Of a DNA stretch of 64,000 bases, positions 44,353 to 54,456 are shown piece by piece (position 1 is the first letter of the stretch; each line of letters starts with the position of its first letter). The notes below the pieces were generated by a model that was not told the origin of the DNA, searched no databases, and saw only the letters and a list, made by a program, of their open reading frames with translations. The stretch covers positions 124,001-188,000 of the forward strand of contig CAVGCV010000001.1 in the NCBI GenBank assembly GCA_963627995.1. Reading direction: 5' to 3'. The position numbers were made by a program, and so were the translations under genes. Source of the stretch: UBA3839 sp963627995. GTDB taxonomy: Bacteria; Bacteroidota; Bacteroidia; Bacteroidales; Bacteroidaceae.

Positions 44353-45363
44353 ATGAAAGTAGCAATCGTAGGCGCAAGCGGGGCCGTGGGCCAGGAGTTC
44401 TTGCGCGTGCTCGACGAGCGGGATTTCCCGATGGACGACCTTGTGCTGTTCGGCTCGACGCGCAGCGCCGGGCGCAAGTATACATTCCGGGGCAAGGAGC
44501 ACGAGGTGCGGCTCCTGCGCCACGGCGACGACTTCCGGGGCGTGGACGTGGCCTTCACGTCGGCCGGCGCCGGCACGTCGAAGGAGTTCGCCGCCGACAT
44601 CACGAAGTTCGGCGCGGTCATGATCGACAACTCGTCGGCCTTCCGCATGGACGACGACGTGCCCCTCGTGGTGCCCGAGTGCAACGCCGCCGACGCGCTG
44701 GTGCGCCCGCGCGGCATCGTCGCCAACCCCAACTGCACGACCATCATGATGGTCGTCGTGCTGCAGCCCATCGAGCGGCTCTCGCACATCGAGCGCATCC
44801 ATGTGGCGAGCTACCAGTCGGCCTCGGGCGCGGGCGCGGCCGCCATGGCCGAGCTCCAGCAGCAGTACCGGGAGCTGGTGGAGGGCAGGGCCGTGACGGT
44901 CGACAAGTTCGCCTACCAGCTGGCCTACAACGTGATTCCGCAAATCGACGTGTTCCAGGACAACGGCTACACGAAGGAGGAGATGAAGATGTTCAACGAG
45001 ACGCGCAAAATCATGCACACCGACGCGCGCTGCTCGGCCACGTGCGTGCGCATCTCCTCGCTCCGCGCCCACAGCGAGGCCGTGTGGGTCGAGACGGCCG
45101 AGCCGTTGACGGTGGAGGCCGTCCGCGCGGCCATCGAGGCGGCGCCGGGCGTGACGCTCGTCGACGACCCCGCCAATAAGCGCTACCCCATGCCGCTCTT
45201 CACCGCCGGCAAGGACGACGTCTACGTGGGCCGCGTGCGCAAGGACCTCGCCAACGACAACGGCATCACGCTCTGGCTGTCGGGCGACCAAATCAAGAAG
45301 GGCGCCGCGCTCAACGCCGTGCAGATTGCCGAGTACCTCGTCAAGGCGGGGGACGTCAAGTAA
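44353..45363 (+). CDS. asd: Aspartate-semialdehyde dehydrogenase
   Basis: 336 residues. NADP-binding 'KVAIVGASGAVGQEFLRVL', catalytic Cys128 in 'VANPNCTTIMMVV', substrate Gln/Arg region 'VASYQSASGAGAAAM', and active-site His in 'CVRISSLRAHSEAVWVE'. It reduces aspartyl phosphate to the semialdehyde, the branch point to lysine, diaminopimelate, threonine and methionine. Monocistronic by appearance: own promoter, then a 155-bp gap before the export cassette. Confidence 0.96.
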   Translation: MKVAIVGASGAVGQEFLRVLDERDFPMDDLVLFGSTRSAGRKYTFRGKEHEVRLLRHGDDFRGVDVAFTSAGAGTSKEFAADITKFGAVMIDNSSAFRMDDDVPLVVPECNAADALVRPRGIVANPNCTTIMMVVVLQPIERLSHIERIHVASYQSASGAGAAAMAELQQQYRELVEGRAVTVDKFAYQLAYNVIPQIDVFQDNGYTKEEMKMFNETRKIMHTDARCSATCVRISSLRAHSEAVWVETAEPLTVEAVRAAIEAAPGVTLVDDPANKRYPMPLFTAGKDDVYVGRVRKDLANDNGITLWLSGDQIKKGAALNAVQIAEYLVKAGDVK

Positions 45364-45518
45364 GGCCGCCCGCCCCTCCGGCGCGCCCTGCGCCAGTCGC
45401 ATGGGGGTGTGTCAAAATGCAAAATCCTTTTATGTGGACACCATGGAGACTTCACCCTTTTTCAAATGCGGATTCAAGACTTTTGTAGTGGGGTTCTTAA
45501 CAATAAATCGTTAAAAAG

Positions 45519-47575
45519 ATGAGACCGCCGCTCTCCGCATTGCTCCTTTGTTTGCTGCTTTCCGCACAGAGGACGGCCGCACAGGACGGGAACGCCGACA
45601 GAACCATCGAGATGCCGGGTGTCGTGGTGGCTGCCAAGACCTACTCGCAGGACGTCTCGAGGGAAAACTTCATCATCACGGACTCCCTGAGGGAAGGCGC
45701 GCACAACCTGCTCCAGCTCATCGACCGGCTTCCGGGTTTTTCGGTCGACTGGATGACGGAGGAGGTGAAAGTGGGCACGGAGCGCAACGTCCCCGTGCTT
45801 GTCAATGGGAAAAACTTGGGGGCGGACTATGTGAAGGGGCTGAACCCGAAGAGAATCCGACGGATTGAGCGGCTGCGCTATCCCAAGGGCAAGTATGGGG
45901 ACGCGCCGATGGTCGTCAACGTCGTGCTCAACAACGCCTACGAGGGATGGGACGTCGACGTGCACAGCAGCAACTTGCTGTCGACGGAGAACGAGCACAG
46001 CCGCCAGACGAAGTCCGGCGTGTCGGCCACGTACACGCTAAGCAAGTGGAACTTCTACGGCCATGCCGGCTACAAGGACCGCAAGACCTACGAGGCCAAG
46101 GCGAGGACGCTGCTGTTCAACGGCGACAGCGGCGGGTCGACAGCGGCGTGCGACCGCCACCGTCCGAACGCATGGACGGCGGACAGGGCGTGGAACGTGA
46201 GCCTTGGCGCCGACTTCAGGATTGCGCCGCAACACGTGGTGGCGGCGCAAATGTGGGAGGAATGGCGGCGCAACGACGCGGAAGAGGGCTATTCGACCCC
46301 GTGGCAGGTATTTCTGGAGAAGAACGGCAGAGCTACGACGCCGGCAACTTTACGTCTGTCGTTTATTACGACGGCCAGTTCGGCGGCCGGCTGGCCACCT
46401 CGAACATCCTGACGTACAACCGCTACGGAGTGGACGAACACCGGTTGTTTGCCACGCAGGGCCAACCGGCGACGGCCCAGCATTCGCGCGGCGACAAAGA
46501 GTTTTGGCACTTCAACACCGACTGGAAGTGGTATTTCTCCTCGCCGCTGACGGCCACAATGGGCTGTTCGTACACCTACAAGAAATACACCGACAGCGAG
46601 CGGAACGGCGGGCATGAGCGCTTTGCGCTGCGCGAGCGCCGCAACGAATGCTATGCGTCCTTGAGTTTCCAGCCGACGGCGGCGTTCGGCCTCAGCGCCG
46701 GCGGCAAGCTCCTTGCCGTCGCGTCGGAGCAGTCGCAGGAAAAGGTGTCGCACGCTTCGTTCGTCCCTAGCCTGAAAGCCTTCTGGAAGCTGTCGAGCCA
46801 CATCTCGGTTTCGGCGGACTACTACAACGACGTGACCTACCCCAACCTCGACGAGCTGTCGCCCATAGCCTACAAGGTGAACAGCGTCGTGCGCCATTCC
46901 GGCAACCCGAACCTGGAGGAGCGCGTCATGAACTATGCGGAAGCGCGGGTGGACTTCTTCGACAAGTTCAGGCTCATCTACATGTTCAAGCACTGCAACA
47001 ACGACATCACGCCCTGGTATGTTTCGGGAGGAGGTGACTTCGTGACGGAAACGCTCGTCGGGTCGCGCTACAACCACCACTACGCAGGGCTGGACGGCAA
47101 GTTGCGGCTGCCCGGCGACGTCGGCCTTGGCCTGACCGCCAGCTACCAGCGGTACAAACGGTGGCAGAAGGGCGGAGGCGCCTCGAGCAAGGGCCGGACA
47201 TACTATGTCGACGCGCAACTCTCGCGCCCGCTGGGCAGGCACTGTGCCGTCATGGCGCAATACTTCCTGCGCTCCGACAAGTTCCCGCTGCTCCAGGGCG
47301 AGCAGTACGCCCAGGAGGAAACGCTGGTGCTGGGAGCGAAAGGGATGCTGCTGAAAGACCAGCTGTCGGTGACGCTGCTGACGACTGTCCCCACAAGGCT
47401 CCTCTCGAAGGAGACCTACACGAGGGTCTCGGCGCCCGGCTTCTCCAGCATGGCGACGTGCGACGAGCGCGTCAACCGGCAGCTGGTCGTGCTGTCGCTG
47501 CGCCTCAACCTCGGGAGGGGACACACGTCGAAGTTCGACGGACGGTTTGTCAACGACACCGAAAAGAGGGAATAA
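45519..47575 (+). pseudogene. Outer-membrane beta-barrel protein with plug domain, frameshifted
   Basis: A signal peptide (MRPPLSALLLCLLLSAQRTAA) and a TonB-plug-like domain ('AHNLLQLIDRLPGFSVDWM', 'VLVNGKNLGADYVKGLNPKRIRRIERLRYP', about 65-140) are followed by beta-barrel strands. The frame runs from 45519 to about 46328, then continues one base out of phase to 47575. Restoring one C at 46328 (GGC-CAG instead of GGCAG) joins the two parts smoothly: 'WQVFLEKNG' to 'QSYDAGNFTSVVYYDGQF'. An intact chain would be about 685 residues of the outer-membrane-barrel family related to TonB receptors. 24 nt upstream of the peptidase-ABC exporter. Either a real mutation or a sequencing error. Confidence 0.8.
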
Positions 47576-47599
47576 CCAACCGACACACACCGAGCTGCA

Positions 47600-49804
47600 A
47601 TGTCAAGACTGCGCACCACATTCCAACACGACGCCATGCAGTGCGGCATAGCCTGCCTCCACATGGTCTGCCGCTATTTCGGCAGGGACTACTCCCTGGA
47701 CGACCTGTCGAAGCTCTGCTTTGCCACCACCGAGGGCGTGTCCATGCTCGGCATCGGCGAGGCCGCCGGCGCGCTGGGGCTGCGCACGCTCTCCGCGCGG
47801 GTGTCGATGGGCGAGCTGCTGGCGGCTCCGCGTCCGTGCATCCTCCACTGGAACCAGAACCATTTCGTGGTGCTCTACAAGGTGAGGGGCGGACGCAGGT
47901 TCTATGTCGCCGACCCCGCCAAGGGGAAGGTCGCCTACGACGCCGCCGAGTTCGAGAGCCACTGGATAAGCATGCGCTCCGGGGGGGAGGACAAGGGCGT
48001 CGCCATGTTCCTCGAGACGACCCCGGCGTTCTTCACCTGCAGGATGGCGGGGGAGGGCGGCGGCCGCGGGGAGAGGCGTTCCTTCCGCTTCCTCCTCGGC
48101 TATGTCTGGAAATACAGGGCGTACTTCGGGCAGATTGTGCTGGGCCTGGTGGTCGGGAGCCTCCTGCAGCTGGCGCTGCCGTTCCTGACGCAGAGCATCG
48201 TCGATGTCGGGATCAAGAACCAGGACATCGGCTTCGTCTAGCTGATTCTGCTGGGGCAGCTGACGCTCACCGTCAGCCGCACGGCGATAGACTTCGTCCG
48301 CCGCTGGCTGCTGCTCCACATATCCCTGCGCATCAACCTCTCGCTCATCAGCGACTTCTTCGTCAAGCTGCTCAAGCTCCCCATGTCGTTCTTCGACACG
48401 AAGCTGATGGGCGACCTCATGCAGCGGATGAACGACCACTACCGCGTCAACGCCTTCCTCACCCAGCAGGCGCTGGGCGTCGCCTTCTCCGTGTTCACGT
48501 TCGCCGTCTTCACCGTCGCGCTGTTCTTCTACAGCAAGCTGGTGTTCGCCATCTTCCTGCTGGGGAGCGTCGGCTACGGGGCGTGGATGACCCTCTTCCT
48601 GAGGCGCCGCAAGGTGCTCGACTACCAGCTGTTCGAGCAGCAGGCCATCAACAACAACAAGACCTACGAGTTCGTCACCTCCATGCAGGAAATCAAGCTG
48701 CAGGACTGCGAGCGCCGCCGCCGCTGGGAGTGGGAGGACACGCAGGCCGACCTCTTCGGCGTGCAGACGAAGGCGCTCAAGCTGCAGCAGACGCAGGAGG
48801 CGGGCAGCATCTTCATCAACGAGGTGAAGAACGCCGTGATTACGGTCGTGGCCGCCGCCGCCGTGATACACGGCGAGATGACGCTCGGCATGATGCTCGC
48901 CGTGCAGTACATCATCGGGCAGCTCAACGCGCCCGTGGAGCAGCTGATGGGCCTCTTCTACTCCCTGCAGGACGTGAAGATAAGCCTGGAGCGCATCAAC
49001 GAAATCCACCGCATGGACGAAGAGGACGGGCGGGACGGGCTGCTGACGGCGGTTGCCGACGCGGACAGGGGCATCAGCCTTGAGCATGTCGCGTTCAAGT
49101 ACAATCCGCACGCCCCCGGCAACACCATCGACGGCGTGTCCCTCCGCATTCCCGCAGGCAGGGTGACGGCCGTCGTCGGCGCGTCGGGCAGCGGAAAGAC
49201 AACGCTCGTGCGCCTCCTGCTCGGCTACTATCCCGTGGCGAAGGGGGCCATCCGCATCGGCAGCACCGACATCGGCCGGCTCAACAAGAAGTGGTGGCGC
49301 AGGCAGTGCGGCGTCGTCATGCAGGACGGCGTGATCTTCTCCGAGTCCATCGCGAGGAACATCGCCGTCGACGACGGCGAGATTGACGAGGGCCGACTGC
49401 TGAAGGCCGCGGAGATAGCCTGCGTCAAGGACTACGTGATGTCGCTACCGCTGAAGTTCAACACGAAGATAGGGCGCGACGGCGTGGGGCTGAGCCAAGG
49501 GCAGAAGCAGCGCATCCTCATCGCAAGGGCCGTCTACAAGGACCCCGACTACATCTTCCTCGACGAGGCCACCAATTCGCTCGACGCCAACAACGAGCGG
49601 ACGATTGTGGAGAACCTCGGCACGTTCTACCGGGGCAAGACGGTGGTGGTCGTCGCCCACAGGCTCAGCACGGTGAGGAACGCCGACCAAATCGTGGTGC
49701 TCGACCACGGGACGGTCGCGGAGGTGGGCAGCCACGACTCGCTCATTGCCCGCCGGGGCGCGTACTACCACCTTGTGAAAAACCAGCTGGAACTCGGAAA
49801 CTGA
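47600..49804 (+). pseudogene. Peptidase-containing ABC exporter, interrupted by an in-frame TAG
   Basis: Over the whole stretch one frame encodes a bacteriocin/peptide exporter of about 734 residues. It has a C39 peptidase ('FQHDAMQCGIACLHMVCRYFG', catalytic Cys15, His in 'NHFVVLYKV', Asp in 'YVADPAKGK'), six transmembrane helices (about 165-450), and an ATPase (Walker A 'GASGSGKTTLVRLLLG' near 525, 'GLSQGQKQRILIARA', 'DYIFLDEATNSLD'). Codon 214 is TAG (48239-48241), after 'IKNQDIGFV', and the frame goes on at once with 'LILLGQLTL'. A Gln or Tyr codon probably stood there. C39 exporters cut double-glycine leaders during export. The half-size fusion protein gene follows 1 nt later. Confidence 0.85.
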
Positions 49805-49805
49805 C

Positions 49806-50288
49806 ATGGACAGGAAGAAAACGGAGGACACGGGAAAGGCCGCCGGCGGCATCGAGCTGCACTCGGCGAGGATGCGCCGCTTCGTCGGCGAAGTGCCGCC
49901 CGCGCTGGTGCGGACGGGGACGGCGGTGCTCTCCGTGGTGGTCGCCCTGCTCGGATGGGCCGTTTGCAGCATCCACTACCCCGTCTCCATCGAAACGGAA
50001 GGGACGGTCGTCTCGGCCGACACGCTGGCGGTGGAGATTCCCTACAAGTACCTGCGCTGGGTGGTTCCGGCGCAGGCGGTGAAGGCTTCCTTCGAGGGCG
50101 ACGACGGGACGCCGCGCACGTACAGCGTCGCATCGGTCGACTCGACGCTCGTCCTCCGGCCCGGCGGCAACCGCTTCACCGCCAAGGTCGGCCTGGGGCC
50201 GGACCGCGCGAAGGTGCAGGTCGGGCAGAGGGCGGAAGTGCGAATCGTCGTGAGCGACAGGACGCTGTGGCAGCAGATTTTCCACTGA
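49806..50288 (+). CDS. Short HlyD-like membrane fusion protein
   Basis: 160 residues: a cytoplasmic N-terminus of about 40, one transmembrane helix (about 41-56, 'VLSVVVALLGWAVC'), then 'IHYPVSIETEGTVVSADTLAVEIPY', a barrel-like segment as in HlyD adaptors, ending 'VGQRAEVRIVVSDRTLWQQIF'. Full-size HlyD proteins are near 400 residues and carry a lipoyl domain and a long helical hairpin; those are missing here. It starts 1 nt after the exporter stop, so translation is probably coupled. Its frame is intact although its neighbours are broken. A perfect terminator follows. Confidence 0.65.
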   Translation: MDRKKTEDTGKAAGGIELHSARMRRFVGEVPPALVRTGTAVLSVVVALLGWAVCSIHYPVSIETEGTVVSADTLAVEIPYKYLRWVVPAQAVKASFEGDDGTPRTYSVASVDSTLVLRPGGNRFTAKVGLGPDRAKVQVGQRAEVRIVVSDRTLWQQIFH

Positions 50289-50320
50289 CCATTTGCGGCT
50301 TCTCCAACACGCATTCCGAA

Positions 50321-50376
50321 AAAAACAAGCGACGGGAGGACATGCCGTTACGGCGCGCCTCCCGTCGCTTGTTTTT
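50321..50376. terminator. Bidirectional terminator
   Basis: A perfect 19-bp stem AAAAACAAGCGACGGGAGG (50321-50339) with its complement (50358-50376), 18-nt loop, flanked by A- and T-runs, so it works in both directions between the convergent export cassette and barrel gene. Confidence 0.92.
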
Positions 50377-50380
50377 TGCG

Positions 50381-52744
50381 CTACTGCGCGGAGTCCCTGT
50401 TTCCCGGGCTGCTCGAACCGGTCAGGCGGCTCTTCTGCGTGTCTCCCGCTCCCGTTCCCTTGTACTTCGACTTGGCGACGTTGAACTGGTACCTGAATGA
50501 CAGCCGCCACCGCATGCAAGGGTCGTTGTGCTGTGTCGAGGTGTGGAGCGTTCCCGTGTACCATCGCAGCGTGTTGTTCCTGCCCAGTCCGAAGAGGTCC
50601 GTTGCGAGGAAGTGGATTCGCAGGCGTTCATTCAGGAACGTTTTCGCAACCGCCAGGTTTACGCCGAAAAGGGGCTTGTGCAAACAGTAGTTGCCCGAAG
50701 ACCCGCCTGTTGTCGTGATGCCGGTGAACAGCCCGACGTAGCAGAGCTTGGTGTCGAACTCGTTGTTGAAGGAGAACATGGCCAGCGGGTGATGGAGAAT
50801 GCTGCCGCCATGCACCTCCATGTCGAACCACTGCTTCGTCACATTGGCAGCCAGCGACGGGTGCCACGCTCCGAACGTGGGCTGCAGCGCCAGCGTCGCC
50901 TGCATCTTGTCAAAGCTTTCGATGTTCTCGAGCCTCGTCAGCGACATGGCCGTGTTGCCCCCGTATGGGGTCACCCGGGGCATGATGGGGTCGGATATGT
51001 GGGAGTATGCCACGTCGAGCATCAGGAATCTGTACGACGCCGTGTATTGCAGGTTCCTTGTGATTTCGGGCATCAGGAACGGGTTTCCCGATTCGTAGGA
51101 GAAGCGGCTCTTGTACGAAACCGCGTTCCGCAAGTCCAGGTAGTTGGGGCGCTGGATGTCCGACGTGTACGAGAGCTGCATCTGCACCCTTCCCATGGGC
51201 AGCATGAAGTTGACGGATGGAAAGAAGTTGTTGTAGTTCTTGCTCGAAGAGGGCATGTAGACGCCGTCCTCGTAGTAGTTGAACCTGACGTTTTCGTACC
51301 TCCCTCCCACGCTCATCGTCAGCCGCCCGAACTGGCGGTTGTAGTCGACGAACACCGCCGTCGTGTTTTCCTTGTAGAGGCTGTTTGCGGACGGAAGGAT
51401 TCCGGCGGGCAGCACCTCGTATCTCTCCGTTCGTTTCGAATGCGAGTACTCCCCGCCGAGGGAGACGTTCCCGCCCCACAGCGGAGCCGACAGCACGAGT
51501 TTCGACGCCAGGAAGCGGTTGCGTATCCTGTCGCCCGTGTTGACAACCATGGCTTCCGCCCCGCTGCCTACGGACGTTTCCGCGTTCTGCGCGTCGGTGT
51601 TGTTGTTATTGTTGTACCAGTCCAGGTTGAAGTCGATGCCGGTGTTCCGGATTTTCCCCGTGTAATAGGCGTTTCCGCTAAAGGCCGGATTCTTGTATTC
51701 AGTCCGCGACGTTCCTGCTGTCCTTTCGCTTTCCGAGGTCTCGTCGCACATGGTCAGAATCTCGTAGTCGGAAAAGTTTTTCGTGTTAGGCGTGTCGTAG
51801 CCGACTCTTACGCCCACCGAATGGTTCTCGTTGAACTGGTAGTTCGCCGACAGCAGCGACGAAAAGCTCTCTATCTTCCGCCTGGTGTCCCTGCTGGTCG
51901 CAACGTGCCACGTGTTCTCCATATAAGAGTCCTCGTTCTGGCCCCAGGAAAGGAAGTCCCGCGCCTTCTTGCCCTTGATGTAGGCGCTGATGTCGAGGCC
52001 CCGCAGCCGGTAGTTGGCGTTGAGGGCTTCTTCCGCTCCCCACTGCATCTCTTCGTTCAGTAGGAGCGCTGTCTCCGTCCTGAAGCCGAAGCCGTCGCCC
52101 TGCGGCTTTTTCGTCGTGATTCGGATGACGCTCTTCACGTCTGTCGGGTATTTTGCCCCGGGATGGGCGATGACCTCCACCGACTTGATGTCGTCGGCCG
52201 ACAGCTTCTCGTATTCCGCCGCGTTGTACACCTGCCGCCCGTTCACATAGATGACGGGCGTTCCGCGTCCAAACACCTCTATCGCCTCGTTCTGCGCCGT
52301 GACGTTGGGCAGTTTGTCGAGCAGTTCGTAGATGGTCCCGGCTTTTTCCAGTATCGACCCCTCCACGACGGTTTCCATCCCCTCGGCACCGAGACGGATT
52401 TTCGGACGGCTTGACTTCACGACGACTTCACCAAGCTCCGTCGTTGCTGCCTGCAAGGCGATGTCGCCCGCCTCGCTGCCCGATCAGTTTCGGTAGATGG
52501 TCTTGTAGCCGACCAGCGAAACCCTGAGCAGCCGCTCCTTGCGGTCGGACTTGATGGCGAACCGCCCGTCCTCGCCGGTCATCGTGCCGCTTACAAACGT
52601 CGTGTCGCCCGCCGTGAAAAGCACCACGTTCGCGTAGGGAAGCGGCGCGCCCTTGTCGTCGACGACCCGTCCGACGATATCTTGGGCGCTTGCCGTCAAT
52701 GCCAATGTGGAATAAAAGAAGAGTGTTAAGGTAAATCGGTTCAT
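50381..52744 (-). pseudogene. Outer-membrane beta-barrel protein with carboxypeptidase-like and plug domains, interrupted by an in-frame TGA
   Basis: One frame runs from 52744 to 50381 (787 codons before the final stop) broken only by TGA at codon 87 (52486-52484). Residues 1-86: signal peptide, then a CarboxypepD_reg-like domain ('IVGRVVDDKGAPLPYANVVLF', 'DGRFAIKS', 'LVGYKTIYRN'). Straight after the stop the frame continues 'SGSEAGDIALQAATTELGEVVVK' into a plug domain ('IYELLDKLPNVTAQNEAIEVF', 'VIYVNGRQVYN') and a barrel of the OMP_b-brl_3 type. The break is one base from a sense codon (for example CGA or TGG). A possible -7 box TATGTTTG lies at 52756-52749, very close to the ATG. Confidence 0.82.
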
Positions 52745-53100
52745 TTTTCAAACATACTGGTGATTCAACGTCTCTCTTGTGAAGGTTGCTCCATTTCCTG
52801 AAAAGTGTTCTTCCAACTTCGAGACTTGGTTTTCCTTTTCCTTCTTGTTTGTAATCTAAAAGTTAATAAAAGGTTGTTTTTTCTTTTGCAAATTTGTGCC
52901 AATTTCCTGTTTTGGCAAAAAACGGAAAGAAGATTCTAAAAAAAGGCTTTGGATTTGTTACTTTCTCCGAACTCCTAAGGACAGCATAGACGCCCACGCT
53001 TTCCCCCGGGGCTGCTGGCCCCGCACCGCCTGGCGAGAAAGGCGGGGCGGCCGTGCCGGGACGCGGATGTCCCTGCATGGCCGCCCCGCGCGGATTGCCC
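52745..53100. other. AT-rich gap of 356 bp, no gene
   Basis: Between the start of the broken barrel gene and the end of the HU-like gene. Distinctly AT-rich at about 52780-52980, in contrast to the genome. Apart from a possible -7 box at 52756-52749 (minus) and a weak GCCAA/TTGGC hairpin near 52900-52916, nothing was recognised. Confidence 0.6.
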
Positions 53101-53493
53101 TCAGAGGCCCAGCCGGCACTTGCGCGCGTATTCGCGCGCGAAGCTGCGATTGACTGACGCTGCGAGCGTGGGGCGCACGTCCCTCTCCGTGAGGCCGCCG
53201 ATGGCGCGCGCCACGTCGGCCTCCGTGCCGCTCACCTTTTGCCGCAGCTGGAGGTCGGGGCGCAGTTTCAGCAGCCCGAACACCTCCACGGCGTTGCCCG
53301 CCGCCAGCTCGTGGAGCAGCACCATGCGCAGGTTGCGCAGCAGCAGCTCCATGGTCCGGCGGTCGAAGCCGCAGCAGAGCTGCAGCTCGTGTTTCAGCGT
53401 GTCGGCGCTCACGGTCGTTCCGCTGGTCTCGGCGGCGGCGTACCACCGCTCGTTGCAGTTCATGCGAACTGCCTTGAATCTAAATGCGTTCAT
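53101..53493 (-). CDS. HU-like DNA-binding protein
   Basis: 130 residues from the ATG at 53493, preferred to one 36 nt upstream because the usual family start is 'MNAFRFKAV'. Segments: 'SADTLKHELQLCCGFDRRTMELLLRNLRMVLLHELAAGNAVEVFGLLKLRPDLQLR', which follows the helix-helix-beta order of HU/IHF (compare HU-HIG type proteins in Bacteroidota) with the beta arm at 'GLLKLRPDLQ'. The C-terminus is extended and basic. It probably binds DNA structurally; whether it binds the phased arrays is untested. Promoter at 53534. Confidence 0.72.
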   Translation of the reverse strand: MNAFRFKAVRMNCNERWYAAAETSGTTVSADTLKHELQLCCGFDRRTMELLLRNLRMVLLHELAAGNAVEVFGLLKLRPDLQLRQKVSGTEADVARAIGGLTERDVRPTLAASVNRSFAREYARKCRLGL

Positions 53494-53526
53494 AGTAGTA
53501 AGTCTTGCTTCTTGTTCAACACGGCG

Positions 53527-53534
53527 CAAAGATA
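53527..53534 (-). promoter_or_regulatory. Promoter of the HU-like gene (-7 element)
   Basis: Minus-strand TATCTTTG, 34 nt before the start codon. Confidence 0.6.
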
Positions 53535-53640
53535 GCGACAGCCGATGACAGAACGCGGCAATCCGCAGGGAAAGAATCCGCCGGACGGCGCGAATTTGTT
53601 AAAAACCATGAACGCCCGTCCGCCCCGGCCACGACACGAG

Positions 53641-53756
53641 AAAGCCCCGGCGGCGACTGCCGTCAGGGCTTTTCTTCAATTTCGGGGAATGTTCCCTTCA
53701 CAGGGGCTTCCTCGACGGCGGGCGTTGCAAGAAGGTATTCAGAACTTGCGCCCGCC
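53641..53756 (-). terminator. Two hairpins after the sigma/anti-sigma operon
   Basis: First: AAAGCCC...GGGCTTT (53641-53672) with further inner pairing and T-rich ends. Second: GGCGGGC-GCAAG / CTTGC-GCCCGCC (53717-53756) with a 3-nt bulge. Both lie downstream, on the minus strand, of the anti-sigma stop at 53853. They and the HU promoter are all I see in the 359-bp gap 53494-53852. Confidence 0.6.
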
Positions 53757-53852
53757 TGTAAGAGAGAATTGAAACTTCGCAGCTTCGTGGTCGAATTTGT
53801 AATATTGTTTTATCAAATAAAAGTAAAAGAGGTCGGTGGTTAGGGGGAGGGG

Positions 53853-54386
53853 CTACTCGGTCGCGGTCGCCTGCTCGGGGGTCAATCTCGGCGCGTGGAG
53901 GCTGTCGGCCTGCGCCGTGATGGCCGCCTCGCTCCGCTGCGTGGCGCTGCCCACGATGGCGGCCACCTGCCCGCTCCGCACGTAGGTGCCGGCGGCGGCT
54001 GGCTGCGTGGCGTGCGGAACGTCGGAGTTGTGCATCATGCTCCGCTCCATGGCGCCGCCCACGGCGAGGAACAGCGCGATGACCGCCGCGGCCTTGAACA
54101 GCGGCATCAGGCGGCTGCCGAACGTGACGGCGCGCGCCTTGACGCGCTCCCTGCCGGCGGGCCTGCCTTCCCGGGACTCCACGAGCGCCTCGACGCGGCG
54201 GTCGAAGTCCTCCGGCAGGACGTCCTTCCCCGCCTCCACCTGGAGGGCGAAGAGGGGGGCGAACCGGGCGAGGTGGGCCGGCACGCCCTTCTGGCTGAAG
54301 AACGTGCGCAGTATCTGCTCCTCCTCCACCGTCGTGTGGCACTCCCAGTAGCGGTCCAGAAGCTGTTCGATGTATTTGTAGTCCAT
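53853..54386 (-). CDS. Anti-sigma-like membrane protein
   Basis: 177 residues. The N-terminus 'IEQLLDRYWECHTTVEEEQILRTFF' resembles that of the protein at 194-898. One transmembrane helix lies at about 95-113 ('PLFKAAAVIALFLAVGGAM'), followed by a short, probably periplasmic, tail with no domain signature. The gene directly follows an ECF sigma factor by 70 nt on the same strand. The inferred role is binding that sigma factor at the inner membrane until a signal arrives. Similar proteins are often given unreliable names by automatic annotation. Confidence 0.65.
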   Translation of the reverse strand: MDYKYIEQLLDRYWECHTTVEEEQILRTFFSQKGVPAHLARFAPLFALQVEAGKDVLPEDFDRRVEALVESREGRPAGRERVKARAVTFGSRLMPLFKAAAVIALFLAVGGAMERSMMHNSDVPHATQPAAAGTYVRSGQVAAIVGSATQRSEAAITAQADSLHAPRLTPEQATATE

Positions 54387-54456
54387 GTTTTCCTGTTTGC
54401 CGCCGGGGCGCTTGCGCCGCCCAGCCGCCTTGGTTGCTTGTTTGTCTTTCCTTGCC

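Noticed and set aside
45419..45514. Short precursor peptide upstream of the export cassette
   Set aside because: The short frames here lack a double-glycine leader and a core region; the region looks like a leader or promoter.
47600..52744. Programmed stop-codon readthrough or recoding in the exporter and barrel genes
   Set aside because: The two stops differ (TAG and TGA), and no shared downstream context or selenocysteine-type hairpin was evident. A frameshift in a third neighbour makes decay or error simpler.
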